From Malurus cyaneus samueli (taxonomy: Eukaryota; Chordata; Aves; Passeriformes; Maluridae), in NCBI GenBank assembly GCA_009741485.1, contig CM019214.1, positions 22,218,267 to 22,282,266 on the forward strand: a DNA stretch of 64,000 nt. The letters are read 5' to 3'. The notes under the pieces were generated by a model. It had not been told where the DNA came from and ran no database searches. It saw only the letters and a list, made by a program, of their open reading frames with translations. A program made the translations under genes and the position numbers. This document shows, piece by piece, positions 39,051-51,290 of the stretch (the first letter of the stretch is position 1; each line of letters begins with the position of its first letter).

Positions 39051-42000
39051 GCTTTCTGCAGATGTTCATTTATGAGATGTGCTATAGGTGGGTCACATTC
39101 TGTGATTTGTATCACATTTTAGTTTCATTCAGGAGAACTGGGAAGCACCATGAAAGTGAAAATGAGTAAGAGCTCAGTTTTCAAGAGAAGGAAGTCTCAG
39201 AACCTCTGTTGATGTTGCTGTCAGTCAGGCTCTCTGCCTTGTATCCTTAGCAACTTCCAGTTACATCAACATTGAACTGGAATAGCCTCCCTGTGCATGT
39301 TCTGTGCATTGGAAAGGTGGTACAGGAATGGAAATTTATGCAGCTAGATAGGCAATTCCTTAAGTGCACACTGATTTTGATGCACTGATTTCAGTTTGAT
39401 GGCTGGGATTTTACCTTATGTAGCATTTCTATGGGGTGTGTGAAAAGCAGCTCAGTGGCTTAAGCAGTAGCCATAGTTTTTAACGTGTCATCTATGGAAA
39501 GATAAAAATTTTTCCAATTATGAGATTACTCTCACATATGAGATTTTATTGAATGAATTTTTAGTTGTTCCAGTCTTTCTGGCTGTGAAAATTTAGGAGA
39601 TTCACCTGAATCACCTCGGGTCTTAAAAAAAAAATCATAAGGGAGAAAGGCAGATATATTTATCAGTTTGCTCGTACATAGAGAGGCATATATAATTTCA
39701 TCACAGGTAATTGCTTTACTAGTAATAACTTTGAAGTGACAGAGATAATTAATATTACCTCAAGCATAGCAAGAGCCTTGCTGTAATAGCTGTTTAAGTG
39801 CCTTTTCATGCATTTCTTGCTGTTAGTTTCAGAAACAGAAATAATATTAAAAGGCCCAAGGAGACTTAGCTAGATACTTGAAGTGAGGACCAAAAGATGA
39901 TCTGAACTCCATGCCACTGGGTGGATTATTCTGTCTTCTATTCATTTTATTCCCTATCTGTGATCTCAAATGCTGTACCTTGACAAGTTTGAGGGCTATT
40001 ATGGGGAACTCTTGCTGTTCCATCTGATCTTTAATTTCAATATGTCTCAGCATGGTCTTGAAGCTCTCTTTGGATTTTATTTCTTTGACTTCAGTTTTGT
40101 CCTTAGTATTTTTTTTTAAATTCAGATTGATCTTTTCCCCTCTGCTTTCTGCTGTCTTTCTCCTTTAGCTATATCTCATCCTCCTTTCCTCCTCCTCCTT
40201 AATCTCAGGCTTGGCCTTTCTCTTATCCGTGGCTTGAGATTTAACCTTTTCTTCTGACACAGGGCTGGCACTCTCCCCTTCTCTTTGACCTTAGACTTAG
40301 CATTTCTTATGTCCTCAGGTTTTTCTATGTCTTGTTCTACATGCTTTTTGGCATTGTTACTTTCTGGCCTGGAGTTTCCCTGAGGGGATTTATCTTTCCA
40401 TTTGCCATTCAGAATTTCTTAACACGGCAAATTACTCTCTTCTGCATCATCAGCATTTCTCTGGTCTGTGTTGCTGTTTTGGGCTTAGGCTTCATGAGTT
40501 TAATTCTTCCTGACTTCTCATAGCAGTTTGCAAATTCTTCAGAAGATTTGTTTTGTTGTGATTCAAAGTGAGTCTAACGTCTTTGCTTCCAGCCTGCTTG
40601 TTGTATTTTGGGTTTGTTTTGTTGTTGGGGTTTTTTTTGGGTTGTTTTTAGGTTTGGCTTGGTTTTTTTTCCCTTCAGCATGGTTTAATTTTTTTATGAA
40701 ACTTTAATTATTAGGTTTGTTTGAAACCCCATTGTACCAATATTGTCATCCTTTCAACCTTTCTTTTGTAATATAATATGTATTTTATTCAAATATTTAC
40801 CTTCATTTATTCTCCTAATAAGAAGGAGTTTTTAATCTTTCTTATGTGCTATATCACACATTAATGGGTAGTTCAGAATGTTTCTGATGTAGCCCACATG
40901 AGAAATTAACCTGTGTTTTGCCAGTCTTATTAGCAAAAATTCATATCCAAATAATTTTAAAGGCAGAAAGTTTTCTCAAGAAATGTTAGTACTTTATGGA
41001 AAAAAATAAAGACCCCTGCACATTCAAGTCACTTGTTCCTAGCTGCCATCATGCCTTATACACAGTTTAATTTCTCCTTCTTATCTGCAACCTGTGGAGA
41101 TGGCCTCAGCCTTTCCATTTCTGTTACTTTTCCTTTGTTGCTTTGTTGTATGGTTGGTAGCAGCCCATTTTATCTGAAGAGCAGTCTCTGTTTATTGTTT
41201 AGTCTCTGTTATATGTGTTAGGCTGTTCTGCCTACTTCCTCTGTTCATCTTTGGTTTCTGCTAGATTTTTTTCCTGCCCTTAGACCTTGCCAAGATTCAT
41301 ACAATCCTAATCTTTCTTTTTCTTGTACTTTCTCTCTGAAGCCATACACCTCTTCTGTGGGATATTTTAGTTATTTGTGGCTGAAGATACAGTCCCTCAC
41401 TTCTGGCTTCAGAGGAATGTTAGTCTTTTTTCTCTGCTTTCTCTGATTATTACTACCACAAGGATGTCCTAATGGGCCAGGCAGAAATCAAGACTAGAGG
41501 TACAGAAAGGTTCAGAGGTTCAACTATTTAAATCAGAAATCGATAAGCAGACAATCATGAGGAGTGTATGTCAGAGGCAGAAAGAAGAAACACAGGTTTC
41601 ATATCTCTTCCTGCTCTGCTTGAAGACAAGGACTGTACCTCAGAATATGTACATTGAGAGGGAGTGTGTGGATGAGAGGCTTCCTGTCTTCTGGTGTGCT
41701 GCTTTTGATTAAAGTTGCAAAATGGATCTGCAAAATGGGGGTTATTTTCTGGATGAATTTCCTCCCTTTAGGCAAAGAGATAGTTACTGCCTGTAAAGCA
41801 AAGGAAAAGTTACATTTCACTGCCTTTGAATTATTTGATTCTTAATTATATTTGGTTCAAGTAAAGAAATTCAGATACTACCACTCAATTCTGAGGTATC
41901 TCAAAATCAACAGTACCTCAGCTGATACATGTCAAGAGTGGGTTGTTCGTTTTCTAACTTGAAGCCCACGCTCTGACTCATGAGGATGAATAAGTCTTCT

Positions 42001-42337
42001 ACAATTCAGGGTGCCTCTCTCCCCCCAGCTAAATACAAAGGAAGCCAACGGTCAGATTTAGTTATGCTTTCATGTACTTTAATTAGGGAAAAATATTATT
42101 TTATTTTCATATCTCTGATAGTCCTCTAGCTGGTCTGTGTCTATCTCCTGCTGGGAGATCTACATCTAACTAGCTTTTCTCTTCTGAAGAGCACCTTTCT
42201 CCCAAACTGTCCAGGCAATAAAGACTTCAAATAGCAACATCTGCCGATTTGGTGTCCTGACTTCCGGACTGTTGATACTGAGGGAGCATCACAGAACTGC
42301 CTGCATGCATTTACCCATGCTCTCAGACACCTGGTCT
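39051..42337. other. Presumed intron around the possible pseudogene
   Basis: Apart from the Lys/Glu-rich remnant at 39847-40560, and a G/T-rich stretch at about 40605-40680, nothing was recognised here. Confidence 0.55.
39847..40560 (-). pseudogene. Possible decayed Lys/Glu-rich coding remnant
   Basis: Read on the - strand, this stretch has protein-like text rich in Lys, Glu, Gln and Ser. The longest intact piece is a 68-codon frame (40053 to 39847) ending in KSPWAF. Upstream, in the same frame to about 40130, is KDKTEVKEIKSKESFKT. Further upstream, other frames give segments such as EEKVKSQATDKRKAKPEIKE and KPKPKTA, separated by stops and apparent one-base shifts. This could be a processed or decayed copy of a charged repeat protein, or chance purine-rich sequence. 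I cannot name a parent gene. Confidence 0.3.
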
Positions 42338-42422
42338 GGTTGTTGGGGTATTCTGTGCAGGATCAGGAGTTGGATTTGATGATCCAGATAGGTCCTTTCC
42401 AATACCGCATGTTCTATGACCC
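42338..42422 (+). mobile_element. CR1 LINE fragment (3' tip, sense)
   Basis: GTGCAGGATCAGGAGTTGGA, then TTTGATGATCCAGATAGGTC, and TTCTATGA at the end match the last 85 or so bases of sense CR1. Confidence 0.8.
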
Positions 42423-43640
42423 ATTGTTTAATCACTGATTTTCTGGCTATTGTTCAAAAGATTCCAAAATTTAATTGCTGTGAAATACATCACTACATAT
42501 TAAGTTTTTCAATTTGACAGTGTGGAGAACTTATTATAATAAGAATTTCATAATAAGAAATACCTTGGTATGAAACTGAATTGAAAGGGAAAAGTGTGTA
42601 AACACTGTAAATGTTACAGATTTTAAAATGTATTTTAAGAGGGTTTGATTGAATTTAAAAGGGTACGTTTTCTTAGAGAGACTTCATGAACCTATGCGCT
42701 CAAACAGAAGTAATTACAATATTCCAGTAATTGTGTGGAATCGATTCGAGCATTTACAAAGAAACGAATGTTTTTAGATCATATCTAGGTATTGCCAAGA
42801 GCTGCCAGGGGTTTTGGGGATGGCTGGAGAGAGTGGGTCATCATGTTCAAAACAAAATAGAATTTATTATGAGAAAGAGATTTTATTTCTCAAGTAGACT
42901 CAGATAACTGCTCATAATGTCAGAATGTCTGTATTACTGGGTTCTTGTTATATCACCTGTAAAACCAGAGACAGCTGTGGTAATTTGGAGAAACTACTCA
43001 AGTAAGCTTAAGCTGGGTAACATTAAAACTAGGGCCATTATAGCACCATCAGATTTAAGTGACAAATACATCTGTGGAGTGGTAAGTAAACCTGTTATAG
43101 ATGTCAGAAAAACATGCTTAGAGGTACTGCCAGATTCTCATAATATTTTTATTAAGATTTTGTAATTATGAAGAAATCATATGTCACAAAGACGAAATAG
43201 CTCTTTAAAAAAGAAAAAAAAAAGTATATAGAGAATGCTTATATTTTGTCTTAGAATAGAACTGCTAGTGTTTTAAAGTGTGCCCATGCTTCCTGATGGA
43301 AAGGAAGAATATTTGCTGTTGCCCCTTTGAATGTAATTGTCTGTTGCAGAGAATAAGTCTAAACGTGATCTGTAAATTGACATTGTGGTTTACTAAAATA
43401 TAAAAGTTTAAATTATAACCTTGTCATCTCCAATCAAATTCAGTCTGGCAACAAGAAGTAGAAGACAGTGTAAAACAATATGAAGATGAAAAGAATAAAC
43501 ATAGTAAAATGTTAAACTTGGAAAACCTAGTTCACAAATGGTTCTTTCCTAATTCATTTTTATGCTTTAAAGCTGGAGACTATTTTGGTACAATGAGGAG
43601 AGAGTAAATGCAGTCCCTGTGTTTACCAGTAAAGCTGAGT
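42423..43640. other. Presumed intron, no gene seen
   Basis: AT-rich sequence. A small inverted repeat lies at about 42531-42563 (TTATTATAATAAGAA and CATAATAAGAAAT). Confidence 0.6.
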
Positions 43641-43797
43641 CCTCCCGCCTTCCCTCCCGCTCCCTCCCCTCCCTCCCTCCTCCCTCCCTCCCCTCCCCTC
43701 CCCTCCCCTCCCTCCCTCCCCCCTCCCCCTCCCCTCCCTCCCCTCCCTCCCCTCCCCTCCCCTCCCCTCCTCCCTCCCCTCCCCTCCCCCTCCCCTC
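43641..43797 (+). repeat. (CCCTCC)n-like polypyrimidine repeat
   Basis: About 157 bases of pure or nearly pure C/T, in units of CCCTCC and CCCCTCC. The other strand is G/A-rich with dense GGGAGG runs. Confidence 0.95.
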
Positions 43798-46700
43798 TGT
43801 ATTAAAATAACTGGGAAGGGAAGCTGTGTTAGCCTTAATGGAATTTCACTGCCATTCACAGCCATTCCTTAAATCCTTCCTTATTTCTTATATCTTACAT
43901 TTAATCGTGTACTGTTATTGGAGAATTGGAATGGCTGTCAAAATCTACGTGAGCAGTGAAATGTCCAGTAAATATGCCACTGTCATGTGGATAGATGTAA
44001 GACATTATCATAGCTCAAAATGAAGACTGTCTTAAGCTTCAACATCTGATTCTTCAATGGGTGTGTATGAAAAGCTGTGATGTTGCCAGGCTTCCCCTCC
44101 AGCAAGTGTCCAGATGGACACTTTGACAGTCTAGCTAGGGTGTTTCACACATTGCTTTTTCATAAGGAATTCTGCTTTGCTTCGTATTTCAGAATTTCAG
44201 CTTTTCAGACGTGTATTCACGTAACCACCCCTGGTACTTATTTTCAGCTTATAAAGATAATGATTGTATTTACACAGAATTGAGGCCTGTGTTTGCAGCT
44301 GTTACAATGAATTGTACTTACAAGTGTGGTTTGGCTGTAAAGAGTCAAACTATTCATGAAGAAGTATTCATGTGATTCAATTGCAGAGGTACAATTTCTA
44401 TGCTGATCAACTTAATGAAAATAAGAATAAATTATAAGGAGTGCATTGGTACTGTAAGAGTGATACAGAAAAAAATACACAAGCAGTGCATGAGTTTCCC
44501 CTGCAAAATGTATGCAGGGGATAAATAAATGCCATAAAATCTGGCTTTGGAGGGAAGCGAAGTATTTCAGCTATTAAAGTCTTGAAAACTATTAAAATTA
44601 CCTGAAATAACTTCCTTAACACTATTAAGGTATGAGTTTTAAATTGCAGTGTCTCAAGATAGTCCTGACAGAACAGACTGTTGGCAAATACTGGTATTTA
44701 GTCTATCTAAATAGTCTAACATGATAGACTAATGAGAAATAGTATAGCCATTAAAATGTCATTTGAAGTACAAGCTTTAGTTTTGAATTACACATAGAAA
44801 AGAATAAACAATAGTCAAATAGCTTAAAAAATTGATTATTTATATTCAAATAAATTTAAATATGTTGTAATATATTTGAGTATCCAGATTTTATATTTGG
44901 CTATGCATAATACATGTTTACAGAAATATTTAAAATCCAAGTGTTGTATCATGATTTCTTCTCTTTCTTGGATTTCAAAGTATTTACTTGCCTTAGCAGG
45001 TTCTCAAAAAATGTATACTTTTGTGGTATACAGGTTTAAAGACAATTCTTTTTTTGTAGCAGTGCTACAAAGGAAAAAAACATTGCTAGTAATTTTTATG
45101 ACAGAAATCAATACATTATGCTTAATGTATTTATTGTGTGTATCAATATTGTGATTTCTCTTTTTGTAATCTTGAAAAACAGCATAACAAGTGATTTACT
45201 AAGTAACCTCTTTTTTTTACTATTTGTTGCTCTTAAGCATGCATTTCTTTTCTTCATTTACTGAAGAGCACTGTATATGTTTTCCTAACAGGAAAAATTT
45301 CTGCTGTAACTAAAATGACATCATGCTGCCTTCTATGGGGGAATTCTGAAGCCTTCTCAAAAACACAACACAGTGGTAAGTGCTAAAAGTATATTCGTAA
45401 CAATACTTTTTTCATAAAAATATGTAAAAAATTACAGCAAGTCTCTGTTGCTGGTGTTCTTAAATGTGTTTGAAATATTTTTGCAATATGTACATCCCAT
45501 TAAAATGTTTGTTTACCACGTGTTCATCCAATGAGACATTGAATACAGTGCATTCTAAGCATTACAGCTGTTTATGTGCTTACTCATGATAAGTATGCAT
45601 TGTTATTATTTTTCAGTTTTATAAGTATTGAATTATACCACTGAGTTTGTAGTTAAAAGTCATAAGTTTAAAGCTGGCTGTTGTTACACAGCTATTCAAT
45701 AAGATTTGAGAATTCCAGGTCACATTGTGCCAGATAAGACTGACAGTCTTCACTTTGCACGACAAGGTTAGTTCCAGAGCTCTTACAGGGCTGTACTAAA
45801 AAAGAGGTTTGGTTGCTTTTTCATGTTGTTACTGTAAAGATCTGTTTTGTCCTCTCATTTGTCAGCAAAATATGAGAAAACATATTTGAACATATGACAT
45901 ACACACAGAGAACACACAGAGTTGTATATATGTGTATTAGGCACACAGAAATATAAACATTCTTATTATGTCAATATGAAATATGTGACAGGTTTAATTT
46001 AGAAATCTAGGCATAGAATATATTCTATTTATAAACCACCCTAATCTCATTACCATTCTTTCATACTGTGCCTGACACATGGATTAATGAGTAGGGAATG
46101 ACATGTGAAAGTGACCAGAAAAGTTTCTCTGGTGCACATTCTTCCTTTTCACTTTATATTATCCATGAACTTTGATGCAGAGGTGACTTTTTGTGCAATG
46201 ATTTCACTAGCTGTAGTACAATGATGTTTCAATTTTATGTTGACACTGGAACCTAAATTCATAGAGAAGGAATAATAATATGTCTGATGTGATAATAAAG
46301 TTGTGAATAACCAATAATTCAACATATGACAGGTTAGTTATAAGAATTGAAGGTACCATTATATAAAGTGTTAAATTCAGACAAAGAAAATAACAGCTTT
46401 GAAAATTCCTGTGATTTTTGCATCACTGAACCATGTTTATTCCAATTTGTAGCAATTTACATGTGATTGAATAAAAAATATTATGAACAGGAGCCTGTTT
46501 AATAGTTTAGCATCCACACTGATTGTGATAATAGCTGAGCTCCTAGGGGTTAGAGAGTGAGTAGTACAATATGCCTGAAAACCATACATGCAATTCCATG
46601 ACTTACTCTACTTCAGAGATCTCATGACATTTTCTTCAGGAACAAGGCAACTGATATAAAGAATGCAAGGCTGATCTAAAGAGTACAAAGCTGAAGCTGA

Positions 46701-49700
46701 AATAATAACTTGATTTCTTTGGAACTTATAGCTTGTCTTACATTTACCTTGTCTGGCACTAGACTAAGCCACAGAAATGTTCCAAGAAGGGAAAATCTCT
46801 TCTCTAGATCTATCAGAGTTCCCTGAGATAGACTAGAGAAGGTGGGGAGCGGAGTGTTAAGGGGAAACTGAGGGATGGTGCTATTTTAGTTTTCTCTATT
46901 TTCTCAGCATTTTTTTGTTCTTCATAACACACAGCAGGAAAGTCAGAGAGAAGGACAACAAGAGGAAGCAAAAAACATTAAAACAGAAAAGTGAAATGGA
47001 GCCTATTGATATTCAGCTTTTGACTCACACTGCAAGTTAGTGAACATCAGAAACCAGCTGTGCCTTTAGAAAATTTCCTTGTTCATGTGAGGTGATAATT
47101 GGACTATGTATTTTAAAAAAAAAGAACCAAAAAGATTAGAAAGTGAAGTTATAAATCAACATAAAATTTCAGCTTCTCTACTTGCTGATTTTCTGAAGTA
47201 GCCACGATTATTTGTGTTCAACTGCCAAACCTAAGGTAACTCAAAAATACATAACAGAAATACAACAATATTTGGTAATTTCTAATTTTGTCTAGAAAGG
47301 TTTGTATTGAGAATCTTTTTCAGGACACAATAGAAACAGATCTGAAGGTCTTCAGAAAAATATGTAATCCAAGCCAAACTAACCTTGAAGTTGTATCTGC
47401 AGCAGACAGTAGAGATCCATTTGGATGAACAGAAGAAAAAGAAAATTTTTTAAAAATTACAATATATGATAGCTTGGACAGATTATAGCTATTACTGTGG
47501 CTATACTGTACTCTTAATATTTAAGAGAAATACAGAATAATCCCTGCACCCTGAACACTTTAACTGCTTACTTGCTATCTTTCTCATCCAGAATTCCAGA
47601 TAAAATTCTTCAACATGATAAAGACATGTTTTATTCTCAAGAAAAGAAAACATCAGTTTATGTTTCGAGTATGCAAAATGTGTTTCCTGGCACTGCACAA
47701 TATAGTAGTGAAAACTGAAGCAAACCAATGGCCTGTACTTTGTCCTCAGATTTTTGGTCTTACATCAGAAGTATAAGCAAGTTTAAATGGTGGGGTTTCA
47801 TTCTAGAATCCCAACATGACAGCTGAATGTGCAGATGGAGCCCTGTGGTAGTCTGTGAAGTGCTGTGTTGTTTCTTTGATGTAGCCACATACTGTCAGAT
47901 TCTTGATCATGTTCTCAGACTCTGATCAAACCTTCTGTCTTGTATCATTTATGGTAACAAATGTGAAAGAAAAATAAAGCCTTTACATTAGAAGGCAGAA
48001 ATAAATCGTCCCAGTTCTAGTCCTGGGAGTTTTAGGAAACAGATCAACTCTTAATTCTCTGAGGAAAATCAGGGCGCAATAAAATTCTCATTCTTAGAGC
48101 TGTCAGTGCTCCTCAGCTTACTTTTCATCTCTTGCAATTCAGATAAGAATCTTTGCCTTCCTCTTGTCTTAGGATCTCACTGATTTTATACTCCTAGGTG
48201 GATGAAAAATTCTCCCCACATTTTTTCTGTCTTGGTGAAATATTCACACAATTTGAGCATGGAAATCCGTTGATTATGTAGACTTCTAAGACCTGTGCCA
48301 TGATACACAGGCTCTGCTGAACTTATAGTGTGCATTCTTTCTACCAGTTCTCTTAATTTTGAAACACAAGGAAGGGAGGAAAGAAGGAAAGAACCCAGTT
48401 TTAAATTCTTCCTTTTATAAAGATGGAAGGTGTATTTTCTATGCTGAAACATACTTCATAAGCAGGAACAACTAATGAAGTTACCAGTTGAACCCAGACT
48501 AGTGGTCTAGTTATGTCAGTTAATTGTGACAAATGCTCAACATTTCAGTAGGTTTCCAAATTGGAGTCTGTATCTTCTTCAAGAAATTCTAGTAATGTAA
48601 ATTAAATTTAACGTCTACTGCTTGGAAATTTAACCAGTCTTTAATGAGAGTTTGTCTAGATTTCATTGTAGGATGTAGCTGTTCCACAGCTTCTATGCAT
48701 TTGCAATTTTTTTTCCAGGGAGAAAGTCCTAAATCCAGTTTAATTAACTGTGTCTCAGTTGATCTAGGAAAAATAAATTGCATTGTCTGCTTTGCTGTGA
48801 GAGGTTACTAGTAAATCTAATCTTAGCAAATCTGTTACATCACTGATACTGAGTTGTGTTTTCCATTAAAAGTAGAGACCTACTGTGAACAGTGGAATCA
48901 AAACATTCAGATTCTCTAATGAATATAAATAAGTCCTTGCTTCCATTTGAATTCAAAGTGATGTATCCATTTTTTTTTTAAATTCAAATACTTAATTATA
49001 TATTTCAGTATGACTGATCTAAGTAGCTAAAAGCAGGTAAACTCTAATGACTCCACCAGTACATGAATTTATGAAGAACCCAAGTGATAAATGGAAATAC
49101 GAAGCATTTTCAAGTATAATTCAAATACGAAATGACAAACACCAAAACTTTCCAGGCCATTAAATTTACTTTCAGGTGGCAATGTAACTGAGTAATTTTA
49201 AAACTTCTACCTATATTTATTTGCTTTATTAAAAGCTTTGGGAAGATTGTTAAATAATTTTATGAAAGTCTTAGTCATGATTGTCTTAAATCTTTAAGAA
49301 GCATAAACTGTTCTTATCTAAGTTACGTTTCCATAAATATAAATTATTTTGTAGAAAATTTGAACATAACATTACACAAAGTATTGTACAACAATAACAG
49401 AGAATGGTTAAAGTTGTGTAGTTTCCACACTATACAGACTTTATGGAGAATGGTAGTTCTCTGAATCATAACATCATAAGTAATAAGTAAAAGTGAAATA
49501 AAAAATAATCACACTGTTTTTTACAGACATTAAATTTAAAGTTCAGTGATGTTCAGTTCAAAGAACTGGAGCGCAAATTTTACTGTCTCAGTGTTTAAAC
49601 TTGAAAATGTTTTATTGCTGTGACTCATGCCATTTAAATCTACTGTACTGAACAACAGGTAGCACTGTTCTATCTGTTACAACTGTTTCCACAGGGAACT

Positions 49701-50221
49701 CTTGACTCTTAAAGTAAAGCTCATAATGACTCAGCGTTGGGTTTTTTTCTAAGAGTGGTAAAGCTTTTTAGCACATGATTCCAGTGTAAATTAATTACAT
49801 GCAAGCAGTTGTGCTCTTCCTATAAAGGTTCACAACACACTTCATCTTCATTTTTAACCACAAGTTGTGATATATTTGTTTTGTTTGGACAACTCAGTAG
49901 TTGATGAGAAGGGAAGACTATCAATATCTGTTAAATATTCCTTTACCTGTTGGTCAGTAGCTACCTCCCTCAGTTTTCATATAAAAGGAATGGCTCTGTG
50001 TAACAGCAAATTCTCATGTCCTCCCGATGTCCCCATGACTTAATTTGAGCTCTGCACCTTGAAGTTTAAGTTTATTTTAGAAAAAAACGACAGAAGATAA
50101 CTTCTGGGATCATCAACTCCAGCTTCTATAACAGGGGATGACCATATCATGCAATGCTTTTTATACAGACTGTACTAGGTTTATGAAACCAAGGGCTACA
50201 TTGATTACTGGTGGAAACCAG
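43798..50221. other. Presumed intron, only a candidate exon seen
   Basis: AT-rich sequence. The only item noted is the splice-bounded segment at 45292-45375. A short ACACACAGAGAACACACAGAG repeat lies near 45901-45921. Confidence 0.6.
45292..45375 (+). other. Candidate noncoding cassette exon
   Basis: An 84-base segment is bounded by an acceptor (TTTTCCTAACAG ending at 45291) and a consensus donor (GTAAGT at 45376). It lies in the presumed NLGN4 intron 1 on the same strand. Human NLGN4X is known to use noncoding 5' exons, which makes an extra exon plausible. Chance sites of this quality do occur in 45 kb. Confidence 0.2.
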
Positions 50222-51290
50222 TAATGAATGTCTCTTAATGGTCCTTACTGAGACTGTTATCCTGTTAAATATCTTCATCAGTAATATAGATTGTGGGATT
50301 AAATGCACCCTCAGCAAGTCTGTGGGTGAGTGGTCCAGTTGATTTACCTGAGGGAAGAAAAACCATCCAGGGGTACCTCAGCAGGCTGGAGGAATGGGTC
50401 CATGAAAACTTAATAAAGTTCAGCAAGACCAGTAACAGGTCTGCCACCTTAATTAACTATACCTTAATGCCAGTATGCATATATATAATTATATATACAC
50501 ACACATATAATATATACACACACACCATATATATATATATAAATAATATCATAGTAATAAATAATTTTATATATATATATATATTCATTATTGATAGGGT
50601 CTGGATGGTGAATGGATTAAAAATAGCCTGGCAAAGAAAGACTTGGAGGTACTGGTTGATGAGAAATTGTTAATGAGTCAGCAATGTGTTCTTGCAGCCC
50701 AGAAAGCCAACTGTATCCTGGATTGCCTCAAAAGAAATAGCCAACAGTTCGATGGAGGTGATTCTGCCCCTTTACTCTGCTCTGGTGAAACTCCACTTTG
50801 GAATGCTGCTTCCAGCTCTGGGGTCCTAAAAACAAGACATGGACATGTTAGAGTGGGTCTATAGGATGGCCTCAAAGATGATCAGAGGACTGGAGCACCT
50901 TACCTGTGAAGACAGACTGAGACAGTTGGAATTGTTCAGCCTGGAGAAGAGAAGGCTCTTATAAAACCGTACTGCAGCCTTTCGATATCTAAAAAAAGGA
51001 TTGATAAGCAATGTGGAGAGAGACTCTATCAGGGCCTGTAGTAACAGAAAGCAAAGGGAAATGGCTGTAAAATGAAAGAGCATAGGTTTAGAGGGGCTGT
51101 AAGGAAGAAATCTTTTGTTGTGGGGTGACAGGAATAGACTATGCAGAGAAGTTGTGGATGCCTCATCCCTGAAAGTGCTCAAGGCCATGTTGGGTGGTTT
51201 TGAGAAACCTGATCTAGTGGATGGCATCCCTGCTCATAACAGGGAGGTTGGAACTAGATAGTCTTAAAGGTCTCTTGCAACCAAAAGAAT
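50222..51290 (+). mobile_element. CR1 LINE fragment (about 1 kb, sense), interrupted
   Basis: The left part matches sense CR1 (GCACCCTCAGCAAGTCTGTG, GGGTACCTCAGCAGGCTGGA). After a microsatellite at 50475-50590 the match resumes (GACTTGGAGGTACTGGTTGA, GGACTGGAGCACCTTACC, CAGCCTGGAGAAGAGAAGGC) and ends near GGTTGGAACTAGATAGTC. It is older and more diverged than the copy at 11.7 kb. Confidence 0.88.
50475..50590 (+). repeat. AT/CA microsatellite inside CR1
   Basis: Alternating (AT)n and (CA)n runs replace or interrupt a piece of the CR1 copy. Confidence 0.9.
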
